Shown: positions 36,456 through 46,085 of the stretch, piece after piece
Layout: the number at the start of each line of letters is the position of its first letter
Position numbering within the stretch: position 1 is the first letter of the stretch
Assembly (NCBI RefSeq): GCF_019075875.1
Contig: NZ_JAHOOZ010000004.1
Span: 207,061 to 271,060, forward strand
Direction: 5' to 3'
Length of the DNA stretch: 64,000 bases
Origin: Novosphingobium sp. G106
GTDB taxonomy: Bacteria > Pseudomonadota > Alphaproteobacteria > Sphingomonadales > Sphingomonadaceae
Position numbers and translations under genes: made by a program
The notes under the pieces: generated by a model
The model's input: only the letters and a program-made list of their open reading frames with translations
What the model was told of the DNA's origin: nothing
Databases searched by the model: none

Positions 36456-37087
36456 CCGCCCCTCTGCAGCGACACGGGAATTTCGCTGACGCGCATGGTC
36501 TTGCCGGCCTGCTCGACGACCGCGGGCACGGCGCGGATGCCGAACCGATCGGTAAGATAGCCGCCCTGGTCGAAATAGAACCGGCGTTGATATCGCGTCA
36601 TCGCCTCGAGCGGCGCGCCCTTCACCATGATGATCTTGGCGGTGAGGTCGGTATAGCGCGCGAGCGCCCAGGTCAGCTGGGCCGCGTCGTCGCCATCGAT
36701 GAAGACTAGCGCCTGGCGCACCGTCACGAAATCGAGCGGATTGATGCGCTGGCCGGCGCGCGCGATCACGTTCCCCTTGGTATCGGACACGTCATGGTCG
36801 ATCGCGACGGCGGGATCATAGGTCCAGCTCCGCGGCTTCAAGGCCGGCGCCATGCCGAAGACGGGATCGGGCCGGCGGACCTTGCGCTCGGTACGCTCCG
36901 CAAGCTCGCGGTTCATGCGGTCGATCCCGCCGTTTGCCTGCAGCGTTTTGAGCTTGGTCTCGATCGTGCGCAGCAGGTCGGGCTCGAGCAGCGCGAAGAC
37001 CGTGCCCTGCTGGCCGTAGTCGCGTGCCATGCCGGGCGCGGGCAAGGCGGCAAGCCCTGCGGCCAGGATGATAGGAGCCGTCCTCAC
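36452..37087 (-). CDS. traW: TraW, pilus assembly protein
   Basis: 211 residues: signal peptide ending at GMARDYG, a helical segment (LLEPDLLRTIETKLKTLQ) and the family C-terminus (IDGDDAAQLTWALARYTDLT, then FDQGGYLTDRFGIRAVPAVVEQAG), thioredoxin-like without catalytic cysteines. It partners TrbC. The start is an ATGA-type overlap with the upstream peptidase gene. Confidence 0.93.
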
Positions 37088-37662
37088 AGCACGCTCACTT
37101 CGGCCGTACCGATGATGCGAGAGCGGCAGATGAAGCCTATCGCGGCGTAGCGGCTGTCGAAGCCGTCCTTATGTGGACTGCCAACATAGTAGCAGCCGGC
37201 CGGAATGGTCCCGACCGGGCCAGCCTCGAGCGCCTCGCCGAGCTGTGAGCGCGACTTCATCGTCGCAACGCGGCGACGGGCGCCCTGCCCGTTCGCCGCC
37301 CGGACAAAGACGTCGGCGCCCTCGTGCTCAACGACGTCGCCAGGCATGCCGTAGACAATCTTGCCGAAGGGCGCGGGACGCACGCCAAAGTGCCGCGTAA
37401 CCAGCGGCGTTGTGGGCGGCGCGAAGAACACCGTGTCGCCGCGGACCGGAGAGGTGCCGCGCTTCACCAGAAAGGCCCAGTTGGGCAGCGACGGCGAACG
37501 GTTGACGAAGAACAGGCGCTGCGAGGCTGCATCGTCCAGAGCTTTCCAGCCCAGGAGCCCCAGCAAGGCAAAGCCGGCGATGGCCCAATGCCGCAGGACG
37601 CCGCCGCGCTGAGGGCCAGGCTCATCGGGGCTCTCACCGCTGCGCTCATCGTTCTTGGCCAT
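37084..37662 (-). CDS. S26-family signal peptidase of the transfer system
   Basis: 192 residues from ATG 37662, overlapping the trbI stop. One membrane anchor (HWAIAGFALLGLLGWKALDD) is followed by the catalytic region: the Ser of RSPSLPNWAFLVKRG and the Lys of FGKIVYGMPGDVV, the Ser/Lys dyad of leader peptidase/TraF-type enzymes, and a C-terminal box YYVGSPHKDGFDSRYAAIGF. It probably processes TraA prepilin or other exported Tra proteins. F itself uses host LepB, so an encoded peptidase marks the non-enteric F-type branch. Confidence 0.9.
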   Translation of the reverse strand: MAKNDERSGESPDEPGPQRGGVLRHWAIAGFALLGLLGWKALDDAASQRLFFVNRSPSLPNWAFLVKRGTSPVRGDTVFFAPPTTPLVTRHFGVRPAPFGKIVYGMPGDVVEHEGADVFVRAANGQGARRRVATMKSRSQLGEALEAGPVGTIPAGCYYVGSPHKDGFDSRYAAIGFICRSRIIGTAEVSVL

Positions 37663-38194
37663 TTGCCGGTCCGAGCAGCGCCGCCACACCGCGCCGCGCG
37701 GGCGCGGCCTCGGAACTTGGCATCGGCGCGATCCGCGGCGGCACCGCACCGAGCGTTGGCGCCGCGGCCGGCGCGTTCGCGGTGATGAGCCGGCCGACTT
37801 CCCCGCGCACGTCGGCGGTCACGTCGGGCACCGAGCCCGATACGACCGCCTCGCCCACCAGGATCGTCGTGCCGTCCTGCGCCCGCTTCTTCAGCACATC
37901 CTGGAGCAGCGCCATGAAATGGCGGGTATCACGCTCGACCTGTTCGGGGCTGTTGCCCGAGCGCGCCTCGGCCATGACGAAATCGTTGATCATCGCCGAG
38001 AGGCTGACCGCAACGATACGCCGCGATTTGAGCTTGATCACCTCGCGCGTGATCCAGGCGCCCCAGACCGAGGTGCCGATGAGCACTGCGCCGATCGCAA
38101 TCCCGGTCCAGGAATAGCCTGCGAAACCGGATCGCCGCCTTGACGGCAGGGTTGATGCCGGCGGTTCCTCAACGTGTCCAAACAGGTCCTGCAT
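37646..38194 (-). CDS. trbI: TrbI, F-type transfer protein
   Basis: 182 residues with one membrane helix (GYSWTGIAIGAVLIGTSVWG) and a periplasmic part with AGSEAR-type helices (MINDFVMAEARSGNSPEQVERDTRHFMALLQDVL), the TrbI_Ftype pattern. In F it affects pilus retraction. The Pro/Ala-rich C-terminus is variable. ATG overlaps no upstream gene; 10 bp after the small membrane ORF. Confidence 0.88.
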   Translation of the reverse strand: MQDLFGHVEEPPASTLPSRRRSGFAGYSWTGIAIGAVLIGTSVWGAWITREVIKLKSRRIVAVSLSAMINDFVMAEARSGNSPEQVERDTRHFMALLQDVLKKRAQDGTTILVGEAVVSGSVPDVTADVRGEVGRLITANAPAAAPTLGAVPPRIAPMPSSEAAPARRGVAALLGPANGQER

Positions 38195-38204
38195 TGGTCA
38201 GCCC

Positions 38205-38567
38205 TCAGATGGCGGTAACGGTGGGATTGGACGGCCTGGTCGCGGCACTCGCGCGCAGATCCGCGGCCAGCGCGCGGGCGCGCATCGCCGCAATCAGCAC
38301 GAATGCGCCTGCAAAGAGCCATGCGATGATGTGCTGGAACGAGGCGCGCGCGGCGGGCGCCGCAGCGAGATAGTGCGCCGCCAGGTTGCCACCCTCGCGG
38401 AAGAACCCTTCGTAACTGGCGTTGGCGAAGAGGATGAAGAACAGTGCGAGTAGGCCCAGCGCAGCGAGGCCGTTCAGCGCGCACCAGGCCCAAACCGTGA
38501 CGATCCAATAGGCCGCCGCGGCGCCGCGCCCGTGCGTAGGCTGTATCGATGGAGTACTGCGCCGCAT
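38205..38567 (-). CDS. Unknown two-helix membrane protein in the tra operon
   Basis: 120 residues with two membrane helices (LNGLAALGLLALFFILFA and FQHIIAWLFAGAFVLIAAMRA) joined by a short periplasmic loop (SYEGFFREGGNLAAHYLA). The ATG touches the traC stop. It has no F-type name that I recognise. Its position between traC and trbI, always co-transcribed, suggests an inner-membrane part of the secretion machine. Confidence 0.75.
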   Translation of the reverse strand: MRRSTPSIQPTHGRGAAAAYWIVTVWAWCALNGLAALGLLALFFILFANASYEGFFREGGNLAAHYLAAAPAARASFQHIIAWLFAGAFVLIAAMRARALAADLRASAATRPSNPTVTAI

Positions 38568-41152
38568 TATTCGGCCGCCTCCGGCGCGTCATCGCTCGGC
38601 CGGTTGGCGACGCTGGTCCATTTGGTCCGGTCGCCCGGAAAGGCGACGCGCTCGATGGCGGCGTCCATCGGCAGGCCGCGCTCGACCAGGCGGTCGACGT
38701 CGGCAAAGACCTGCGGGCTCGAGGAGAAGACAGTGCCCGAATAGGGATCGAGCACGAGCCGGCCTACCGCAAGCGTCTCGGGGCCTTTGATCATGATGTC
38801 GGAATATTCGGTGCCGTTGCGCTTGAGGCTGCGCATCAGGGCATCAGTGCCCGGCGACATCTCGAAGCGGCCGAGCTTCGAAAAGTCCGAGATCGTCTCG
38901 GGCTTCTGCTGGAGGATGACGAACCAGTCGCTGTTCTCGAGCGCGGCAATCGAGCCTTCCGACTTGTAGTAGTCGTTCAAGGACTGGGTCGCGGTGATGA
39001 GCGAGGCGCCATACTTGCGGCAGGTCCGCGCGTAGGTCTCGACGAAGTCGGCCATCGAGCCGCCCTTGAGAAGCTGCCAGGCCTCGTCGAGCAGCAGCGC
39101 CTTTCGCGTGGCGCGGTCGGCGCGCATCGCCTGGCTCGAGAGGAACATGATCGCGGTGAGCACCACCGATCGAAGCTCCTCGCGCGCTGAAAGATCGGAG
39201 AGCTCAAAAACCGTCAGCCGGGCGTGGATGCTAAGGCTGGCCTTCCCCTGGAAGAAGCGGCCGTAAGTACCGGCGCTTGAGAACGGCCGCATCGCGATCG
39301 AGAGCGCGATGCCTTGCGGGTGCCCGGCGGCCTTGAGCTCCTCGATCACGCCATCGATGGAGCCCTCGCTGCCGTTGCGCTCCCACTCCGCATTGACCGC
39401 ACCGTCGATCAGACCGCGCTCGGTATCATCGAGCCGGTCCATATGCCGGCCCATCTGCCCGATGATGGATTTCAGCATGCCCATGCAGTCGAGCCGGTAA
39501 TCGTCGTCGGCCGCGGCCTGGGCCGGGTCGATCATCGAGAACGGGTTGAGGCAGAAGCCCGAGCTCATGGTGAACTCGACAAAATCGCCGTTCTGCAGCT
39601 TGCAGCTGTGCTCGAACGAGCGGCCGTCATCGATAACGATGACCTTGGCGCCGGCCCCGACCAGCGCCGCAGTGATCTCCTGCAAGGTCACCGACTTGCC
39701 CGAGCCGGACTTGCCGAAGACCGCGACGTTGTGGTTGCCCGCCGCGTTTTCGAACGGCGACCAAAAGAAGGGCTGCCCGCGCCGGCCGACGAGCAGCAGG
39801 TGCGGGATACTATTGCCGAGATATTCGCCCTGGAGCGGCGCGATGTTGGCGACCGTGGTGGTGAGCATCGTGCGCATCCGCTTCATGCGCTCGAAATCGC
39901 GGGCAAGCCCGTTCGCCATCGTCATCGGCATCACCGAGAGGAAGCCGAACATCTGCATGTGGCGCTCGTCCTGGAGCTCCCAGCCCGAGGCCTTGTAGAT
40001 CGCCTTGAGGCTGCGCTCGTGGGTGTCACCCTGCCCATGGGGCGAGAAGCTGGTGACGCCGTAGAATACGCGGACCAGCTTCTGGCCCTGGCGCAGCTGT
40101 TCCTGAACATATTCCCACTCGCGCGACTGGTCGCGCAGCTGCGGCATGTACCGGGCCGAGCGGGAATCGGCGAGGCTGGTCGTGCGCATGAACTTGAAGC
40201 CGGCGCGGGTGTTGGCCGCCTGCTCGTCGGGATATTCGATGCAAAGCACGGTCGCGACGGGGCACGGCATGCGCAGCTTGTCGGTAAAGGGATCTCCGAT
40301 CAGCCGCGCGGTATCCCAGGGCGCCCACCGCGGCGGCAGGTTGCGCACGGCGTAGGAGCGCACGTCGAACTGATCGGGGCGGATCTCACCGATCTCGGGT
40401 GCACCGTCGACGAATACCCCGGTCGCGCGGAAGCGCTCGGTGCGGAAGTGGATGCGATCGGCCTCGACCTGCATTTCCATGTCGCGGCGCACCGCCTGGT
40501 CGGCGATCGGATCGAAGGGGTTGTACTCCTTGGGATCCTCGTCCGACGACGTGGTCGGCGAGGTCAGATCGTCGATCAGCGCGAGCAGTCCGATGGGGTC
40601 GATCGCGTGCGCGTGGACCTCGATCGAGCGCAGCATCGAGATCATGCTGTCGCGCAGCGTGACGAGCTCGTCCTCGCTGACCTTCGTATATTCGGGAACG
40701 CCCACCGAGATGATCACGCGGTGCGAACGCAAATGAAACGGCGCGTCTTTCGAGAGGCTCTGCCACACTCCGCCGGCGAGATGATCGGCGCGATGGCGCG
40801 CCATGCACTCGTAAACCCCGCCGACCTCGTAGCGCGGCATGAACCACTGGCCGAACCTGTCGGCGAGCCGCGGGCTCATCCAGTGCATGATCTGGATGCA
40901 GGTGCCCTGCGGGATACCTTCCGAAAGAAACTGCGCGATGATCTCGCTGGTGCGCTCGTCGGCGCCGACCAGCGGCGCGACCTCGATCACGAAGCCGCGC
41001 GAGGCGCTGTTGTGGTAGAGCCCCTTCTTGGGATCGTAGCTGCGATAGGGCAGCCAGTGCGATAGCATCGGCACGGCGGCCTCGGGCGGCGCCTTTTCTA
41101 GCCGGCGCGGTCCGCCGAAAATGTCTGCAACGATCCGATCGATCAGCGACAT
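38567..41152 (-). CDS. traC: TraC, type IV secretion ATPase (VirB4 family)
   Basis: 861 residues. VAVFGKSGSGKSVTL-type Walker A lies near 480 and a Walker B-like ALLLDEAWQLL near 690; GATRTCRKYGASLITATQS follows. N-terminal TraC_F domain (WLPYRSYDPKKGLYHNSASRGFVIEVAPLVG) is clear. It is the cytoplasmic/inner-membrane motor for pilus assembly. Length matches F TraC (about 875). Confidence 0.95.
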   Translation of the reverse strand: MSLIDRIVADIFGGPRRLEKAPPEAAVPMLSHWLPYRSYDPKKGLYHNSASRGFVIEVAPLVGADERTSEIIAQFLSEGIPQGTCIQIMHWMSPRLADRFGQWFMPRYEVGGVYECMARHRADHLAGGVWQSLSKDAPFHLRSHRVIISVGVPEYTKVSEDELVTLRDSMISMLRSIEVHAHAIDPIGLLALIDDLTSPTTSSDEDPKEYNPFDPIADQAVRRDMEMQVEADRIHFRTERFRATGVFVDGAPEIGEIRPDQFDVRSYAVRNLPPRWAPWDTARLIGDPFTDKLRMPCPVATVLCIEYPDEQAANTRAGFKFMRTTSLADSRSARYMPQLRDQSREWEYVQEQLRQGQKLVRVFYGVTSFSPHGQGDTHERSLKAIYKASGWELQDERHMQMFGFLSVMPMTMANGLARDFERMKRMRTMLTTTVANIAPLQGEYLGNSIPHLLLVGRRGQPFFWSPFENAAGNHNVAVFGKSGSGKSVTLQEITAALVGAGAKVIVIDDGRSFEHSCKLQNGDFVEFTMSSGFCLNPFSMIDPAQAAADDDYRLDCMGMLKSIIGQMGRHMDRLDDTERGLIDGAVNAEWERNGSEGSIDGVIEELKAAGHPQGIALSIAMRPFSSAGTYGRFFQGKASLSIHARLTVFELSDLSAREELRSVVLTAIMFLSSQAMRADRATRKALLLDEAWQLLKGGSMADFVETYARTCRKYGASLITATQSLNDYYKSEGSIAALENSDWFVILQQKPETISDFSKLGRFEMSPGTDALMRSLKRNGTEYSDIMIKGPETLAVGRLVLDPYSGTVFSSSPQVFADVDRLVERGLPMDAAIERVAFPGDRTKWTSVANRPSDDAPEAAE

Positions 41153-41155
41153 CGG

Positions 41156-41827
41156 CTATTTTCCTCGCCCGGCATCGGCGCTCGCCGGAAAGCTCGGCGC
41201 CGACACGGACGGGCTCGCCCCAGCCACCGGCTTCTCAGCGGACGGCTTGTCCACTGGACGCGGCGCGGTAGCTGGCGAAGCCGCTTTCCCCGGCTGCAGC
41301 CGCTGCTTCACGGCATCGGCGATCTGCTCGCGGCTTGCCGGCTTTGTAGCCTGCGCGGGTGGAGGCGCTGCCCCGACTGGGGCGAGTGTCGGCAATTCAG
41401 GTGCGCCGGCCGCCAGATCGGCGAGGCTGAGCCTGGTCTGCGTAGCGGATGGCTGGTCGCCGCCGGTCAGCATGACGGGGCCTTCGTCTTCGAGCTCGGC
41501 ATAAACGATGGTCGGCTCGCGCCAGCGACCGAAGCGATCCTGGCGCGCGGGCAGGACGATCTTCAGCGCGCGCGGCGAATGCTGGGCCAACGCCGACGTC
41601 GACGCCGACAAGCCTTTGGTCCCCGCAGCGGGCTTTGAAACTTCACCGCCCTGTCCGGCGTCGCCGGAAATCAGCGCCAGCGCCTGGTCGTCGATCTTGG
41701 TCGTCGGCGCGCACATGCCGCCCGGCGCCTCGCAGCGAAAGTTGCCTTTCACGTTACCGCCGAAAGTCGCGCATCCTGCGAGCGCAGCGAGCGCGCCGAT
41801 CCCGACCGCCCATCTAGCCTTGGACAT
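41156..41827 (-). CDS. traV: TraV, outer-membrane lipoprotein of the core complex
   Basis: 223 residues from ATG 41827. Signal with lipobox LAGC (GALAALAGCATFGGNVKG), then the family motif FRCEAPGGMCAPT with two conserved cysteines, and a Pro/Ala-rich C-terminus. TraV anchors the TraB-TraK core in the outer membrane. Longer in-frame starts run into neighbouring genes and are not credible. Confidence 0.9.
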   Translation of the reverse strand: MSKARWAVGIGALAALAGCATFGGNVKGNFRCEAPGGMCAPTTKIDDQALALISGDAGQGGEVSKPAAGTKGLSASTSALAQHSPRALKIVLPARQDRFGRWREPTIVYAELEDEGPVMLTGGDQPSATQTRLSLADLAAGAPELPTLAPVGAAPPPAQATKPASREQIADAVKQRLQPGKAASPATAPRPVDKPSAEKPVAGASPSVSAPSFPASADAGRGK

Positions 41828-42101
41828 GGGAATTCTCCCGCATGGACGTGTGGCGCCGACACCAGCGCATCCCAGATTGGATGGGCGCGCGGACCGCGGC
41901 AGCGAGGAACCAGAGCGTGAGCAGCAACAGGCCGCAGACGGCCGCGGCCTGCATTGCGATGAATAGAGAGAGTAGTCCCGCAGGATCGGCCTGGCGCGCT
42001 TCGTGCAGCGCCTTGCTCGACAGCGCGAAAAGGGCGCCAAGGTCGAGCGCGGCGAAGACGGCGAATGATTTGCGCGCGGTGGCCGGAGACCAAGTGGCCA
42101 T
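41814..42101 (-). CDS. Small membrane protein between dsbC and traV
   Basis: 95 residues, ATG 42101 with GGGAGG upstream and TGATG overlap with the dsbC stop; its own end overlaps traV. Two hydrophobic helices (SFAVFAALDLGALFALS and LFIAMQAAAVCGLLLLTLWFL). No recognised family; inner-membrane protein of the transfer cluster. Confidence 0.7.
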   Translation of the reverse strand: MATWSPATARKSFAVFAALDLGALFALSSKALHEARQADPAGLLSLFIAMQAAAVCGLLLLTLWFLAAAVRAPIQSGMRWCRRHTSMRENSHVQG

Positions 42102-42928
42102 CAGCTGCCTCCCTTGATCCACTGCTCGAGAAAGTCGCGCGGGCGGAACCCTTCGAGCACCGCGCCGTCATCGCGAACGATGACCGGCGTGCCGGTAAAG
42201 CCCTTCTCGCGGGCGAAGCGCTCATTGGCATCGAGGCCCGAGGTGTCGCAGCTCGCGCCGGGCAGGGTCTCGCCGGCATAGGCGGCGCGCACGGCCCGGG
42301 CCTTGTCGCGCGCGCAATAGACCCGGTTGGCGAGATCGCGGCTGCCGAGCACCGAGATCGGCCGCTCGATCACGCGCACGTCCATCTGTTCGAGCGTGCT
42401 CGCGAGCGCGCGGCAATATCCGCAGCGGAAGTCGGTGAAGATCGTAACGGTACGGCCGGCGGGCTTGCCCCAGACGATCGCGCCCGAATTGCCCAGCCCG
42501 GCCAGATCGACCTTCGCCGGCACAGTCGGCCGAGCCTTTGCTTCGCGGGTCAGCTGCGGCGCCTCGCTTTCTTCGCGCCCGGCTGATTGAGCGCCAACCT
42601 GGACGCTCGCCGCCGCCCCGCCGAGCAGCATATCGGGATTGATCTCGAGGAGCTTGGCCGCGGTCAGGTCCTGGCGCGTCTCCATGTCGTAGAGCCGGCC
42701 GACGAAGAGGTAGCGCGCGCCGGCGTCGGTGTAGAACAGCGTCTTGCCGGCGACCACTTCGCAAAGCCCCTCGATCTTGCTGCAGTCGACCGCGCTGACC
42801 TTGGTCTTGGGCAGGCGGGCCTTGAGGAGCTGGCCGACGCGCGCGCCATCGACCGGACTTGCGGCCAGGACAGCGACAGAGGCCGTAGCGGCGATGAGCG
42901 CGGCAAGTCCCGCAATTCTCCAATTCAT
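42101..42928 (-). CDS. dsbC: DsbC-like thiol-disulfide isomerase of the transfer operon
   Basis: 275 residues from ATG 42928. Signal peptide (GLAALIAATASVAVLAAS), DsbC dimerisation-type N-domain (RLPKTKVSAVDCSKIEGLCEVVAGKTLFYTDAGARYLFVGRLYDM) and thioredoxin domain with the active site TDFRCGYCRAL (CGYC) and cis-Pro GTPVIV. It should shuffle disulfides in Cys-rich TraN and TraU. DsbC-like genes occur in F-type clusters at this place. Confidence 0.92.
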   Translation of the reverse strand: MNWRIAGLAALIAATASVAVLAASPVDGARVGQLLKARLPKTKVSAVDCSKIEGLCEVVAGKTLFYTDAGARYLFVGRLYDMETRQDLTAAKLLEINPDMLLGGAAASVQVGAQSAGREESEAPQLTREAKARPTVPAKVDLAGLGNSGAIVWGKPAGRTVTIFTDFRCGYCRALASTLEQMDVRVIERPISVLGSRDLANRVYCARDKARAVRAAYAGETLPGASCDTSGLDANERFAREKGFTGTPVIVRDDGAVLEGFRPRDFLEQWIKGGS

Positions 42929-42948
42929 CGAATGAACCCTTTTGGCTG

Positions 42949-44286
42949 TCAGTTGCGGATGAAGGCGCCCTCGAGGAACACGATCTCGACATCGATCCCG
43001 GTCGGCATCTCGATGACGGGTTGATACTGCTCGGCGCGTTCGATGAGGTATTGCGAGACCTTGTCGCCCGCCGCGGACACGCCTTCGCCAAGCCCGCCCT
43101 TCATGATGTCGCTCGTCGAAATCTTCTCGCGCTGGCCGTTCACCACCGTGGTGGGCGCGGTGAAGTAGCTGTTGGCATTGGCCGAGAAGCCGCGGCCGAT
43201 GCCGCCGACCAGCCCTGCCATGAAGGCCTGGGTCGCAAGGCTGCCTTCGCGGCTGACGACGCGCCCGCGCACCCCGGTCTTGCCGCCGAATGCGATGAAG
43301 CCTTTGACCTCGCTTTCGGCATAGCGACCGCCCGGCTGCGGACAGGTCATCTTGGCGAGCCGGACATAGACCTTCTCGGACGAGAGATCGCCGCGCGCCG
43401 CGCCGTTGACCAGGCACCCTTGCAGCCTGGTCGTGAGCACGCGGCCGCCCTCCGCGGCCGATCGGGCGGGGCCGGTAATACGCAGTACGACGGGCAGCGG
43501 ATCGGCCTGCGACTGGACGTTCGATGATGCGTCGACGCCGACGATCACGCGCGCGGTGGCAAAACTGTTCGCCGGCAGGTAGTTGGGGCTGTCGGTGAAG
43601 ACGGTGTTGCCGCGGTCGGCAGGCTTGGGGCCGCCGCCAGCGCCGGGCCCAGCTGCGCCGGAGCCGGTCGTGAAATTGATGACCTTGAGATCTGAGCGTG
43701 GTCCGACCGGCTTGCCGGCGATGCCGCCCGCGCCTTGGTAGGCTGCCGGCCCACCAGCACCGTAAAGGGCGCGCGGACCGGCGGCTGTCGCTGGCGCGGA
43801 TTGCGCGGCGGCGAGCTGGTTCTTGAGCGTGCGGTTCTCGTCCTCATAGGCCGACAGCACCCGCGAGCCGTCCGAAGCCATCGACTGGTTCTCGGCGCGC
43901 AGCGCGTCGATCTGCGACTGGAGCTGCTGGATCTGATCGCCCTGCCCCGACATGCGGCGGATCTGATTGTCCTGCGACTGGAGCCGGTTCTCCGACATCG
44001 CGATCCACTCCTTTTCGGAGAGGTTGCGGGACCCCAGGTCATCGGTCGAAACCTTGATCTCCTGAGAAGTCGGCGCCGCGCCGTCCAGCTTGTCGGGTTT
44101 CGGGCTCTCGCTGAAGATCCACCAGACTGCGCCGGCGAGCAGCACCGAGCCGCCCGCGTAGAGCGCCAGGCGCTGTTTGCGCAGGACCTCATCGTTGTCG
44201 CCGAGGTCGAGGCTGGGCGTCGCAGTGCTTCCCTCACCGGCATCGACGGACCGCTTGCGGCGGAAGATTTGGCTCAGGCCGGCCAT
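42949..44286 (-). CDS. traB: TraB, core-complex scaffold (VirB10-like)
   Basis: 445 residues: one inner-membrane helix (RLALYAGGSVLLAGAVWWIF at about 37-56), a coiled coil (SQDNQIRRMSGQGDQIQQLQSQ), a Gly/Pro-rich linker and the C-terminal barrel domain (LPANSFATARVIVGVDASSN, then GGRYAESEVKGFIAFGGKTGVRGRV). TraB spans both membranes and ties the machine to TraK and TraV. It starts at the traK stop. Confidence 0.93.
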   Translation of the reverse strand: MAGLSQIFRRKRSVDAGEGSTATPSLDLGDNDEVLRKQRLALYAGGSVLLAGAVWWIFSESPKPDKLDGAAPTSQEIKVSTDDLGSRNLSEKEWIAMSENRLQSQDNQIRRMSGQGDQIQQLQSQIDALRAENQSMASDGSRVLSAYEDENRTLKNQLAAAQSAPATAAGPRALYGAGGPAAYQGAGGIAGKPVGPRSDLKVINFTTGSGAAGPGAGGGPKPADRGNTVFTDSPNYLPANSFATARVIVGVDASSNVQSQADPLPVVLRITGPARSAAEGGRVLTTRLQGCLVNGAARGDLSSEKVYVRLAKMTCPQPGGRYAESEVKGFIAFGGKTGVRGRVVSREGSLATQAFMAGLVGGIGRGFSANANSYFTAPTTVVNGQREKISTSDIMKGGLGEGVSAAGDKVSQYLIERAEQYQPVIEMPTGIDVEIVFLEGAFIRN

Positions 44287-45110
44287 CAGGGCCTCACTCC
44301 TTGCTTGCGCAGCACGATGTAGGCCGCGGTGACCTGTCGCGGCTGCAACTCAGGGTTGGCGATGCTGACGGCGACCGAAGCGGTCGGCGCGATCTGACTT
44401 TCGGACAGCAGGGCCGGCTTGGACCCAAGGTTCTCGATGCGAATGACCCGGCCAACGTAATCGAGGCCCTGGTATTCGGAGACGAGCTGGACCGAGAGAT
44501 CGCCTGCGCGCACGGGCACGAGCGCGCTGCGCGCCATGTGATAGCCGGGCACGACCTTCTGCGAGGCCATGGCCTGGACGAGCCGCACCGCGGTCTCGTC
44601 GCCGTCGGGCGCTTCCTCGTCGGCCCCGCTCTCGGCCTTCGCGATCGCTGCCTGGTTCGACAGGAACACTTGCTGCGCTTCTACGGCCTCGATCCGGCAG
44701 GCGAACTTGTAGACGAAGCCCTTTTTGGTCGTGCCGAAGAACGAGAGTGTCTTGGCCCGGAAGGTCTCGGGCACCGCGATATAGATGTCGCCGCGCGTCG
44801 GCTCGTTGACGACGTTGAAATCGTCGAGCTCGTTCGCCGCCTGGACTTTGGACACGCTGGCGAATTCGTCGCCGACCAGGCTGATCCGGGTCAGGTCCTT
44901 GGCCGAGGCCGTGCAATCGACGCGCGCGTTGTCCTCGACCATGAGGGTCTGATCGGCATAGGCGGGAGTTGCTGCCGCTGCGGCGACAGCTGCGAACAAA
45001 GTACCGGTCAGCATTCTCCCGCGAAGATTGAGGAGGCCCGATGCGTTGAGCGCTGAGGCCGCAGCAAGACACGCGGCTGCTGGCATCGGCGTGGTGAAGC
45101 CCATGATCAT
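44286..45110 (-). CDS. traK: TraK, secretin-like core protein (VirB9-like)
   Basis: 274 residues. The ATG at 45110 overlaps the traE stop as ATGA; a second in-frame ATG at 45014 begins a compact signal peptide (MLTGTLFAAVAAAAATPAYA) but has its purine box too close. The mature protein is beta-rich, as TraK, with DNARVDCTASAKDLTRISLVGDEF and ARAP-like C-terminal repeats. It forms the outer ring with TraV and TraB. Confidence 0.9.
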   Translation of the reverse strand: MIMGFTTPMPAAACLAAASALNASGLLNLRGRMLTGTLFAAVAAAAATPAYADQTLMVEDNARVDCTASAKDLTRISLVGDEFASVSKVQAANELDDFNVVNEPTRGDIYIAVPETFRAKTLSFFGTTKKGFVYKFACRIEAVEAQQVFLSNQAAIAKAESGADEEAPDGDETAVRLVQAMASQKVVPGYHMARSALVPVRAGDLSVQLVSEYQGLDYVGRVIRIENLGSKPALLSESQIAPTASVAVSIANPELQPRQVTAAYIVLRKQGVRP

Positions 45111-45715
45111 TGCACTGCGTCCGTGGATTCTGTGGGGGTGGGAGCGGCTGACTTGGTCACCTCGCCGGGCGGCACGACCGCGCCGAAGCCAACGAGGCGC
45201 AGCTCGACGCCCGAATAGGTCCAGTCGAAACGGAAGGTGCGTTTGATCGCAGAAACTTCCTGGCGGCCGACCAGTGTGTGGAGCACGCCGGTTACCTCGG
45301 AGGTCAGCCCTGCCGGATCGACCTTCATCGCCTCGATCGTAAAATACTGGGCGACGCTCGACCCGCGCTGGTCATTGGCGATCTTGAGCAACTCGCCCTT
45401 GAGCTTGCCATAGGCAGAGGGGTGCGTGATCTTGAGAACCGACTCGATCCAGTATTCGAGGTTCTGCGGCGTGCGGTTGAACATCAGCACCGACGCGTCG
45501 CGCGTGACGAGCTCGAGATACTGGCGGCTGACGCCCTGGCTCGAGATTGTGAGCGGGTTCGTCAGGACCGGCTGCAGGACGACTTCGCGGTCCTTCGACG
45601 CAGCGCCGACGAGCGCGAAAAGCGAGATGACGCCGAGGCTCGCGCAGGCTAGCACGAGCATGTTGCGCTGCTTGAGGACACGCTGCGCCTGCGCCTGGCT
45701 ATAACCGACTTCCAT
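45107..45715 (-). CDS. traE: TraE, pilus assembly protein (VirB5/8-type)
   Basis: 202 residues, with one N-terminal membrane helix (NMLVLACASLGVISLFALVGAA) and a periplasmic domain matching TraE (SRQYLELVTRDASVLMFNRTPQNLEYWIESVLKI). Length fits F TraE (about 188). It lies between traL and traK in the standard order. Confidence 0.93.
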   Translation of the reverse strand: MEVGYSQAQAQRVLKQRNMLVLACASLGVISLFALVGAASKDREVVLQPVLTNPLTISSQGVSRQYLELVTRDASVLMFNRTPQNLEYWIESVLKITHPSAYGKLKGELLKIANDQRGSSVAQYFTIEAMKVDPAGLTSEVTGVLHTLVGRQEVSAIKRTFRFDWTYSGVELRLVGFGAVVPPGEVTKSAAPTPTESTDAVQ

Positions 45716-45719
45716 GGCC

Positions 45720-46004
45720 CTACCCCGCCATCAGTCGAAGATGCGAAGGCGGGACGGTGCGGACGCCGGTCACGCCGGGCGGCAGATGCCAGTAGGCCAT
45801 GTGAAGAAGCCAAGATCCGGCGCGCCCCGCTTTTGCCTTACGAAGGACCCACCAACCCAAGGTTCCGAACACGATTCCAAACAGGATATGCTGCGTCAGA
45901 ATGCCGATGACGAAGGGCCCGGCCATGGCGATGAACTCGTCCATGGTCCAAAGGCCGATCCTCTCGGGCTCATCCAACTTGCCCGGTATGACGTAGCGAT
46001 CCAT
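45720..46004 (-). CDS. traL: TraL, pilus assembly protein
   Basis: 94 residues from ATG 46004 (a GTG one codon earlier is also possible). Starts DRYVIPGKLDEPERIGLWTMDEF, the typical TraL opening, then two helices (MAGPFVIGILTQHILFGIVFGTLGWWVL). Small inner-membrane VirB3-like component. Confidence 0.92.
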   Translation of the reverse strand: MDRYVIPGKLDEPERIGLWTMDEFIAMAGPFVIGILTQHILFGIVFGTLGWWVLRKAKAGRAGSWLLHMAYWHLPPGVTGVRTVPPSHLRLMAG

Positions 46005-46085
46005 CACCGCCCCAACCCCTCTGATCGCCGCGGCAAGGTCCCAACGAACGGTGCGCGCGGCGGCCTGATGCTCAGATCAATTTGG

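Noticed and set aside
39314..41065. 583-codon plus-strand frame opposite traC
   Set aside because: Shadow of traC with no recognisable protein.
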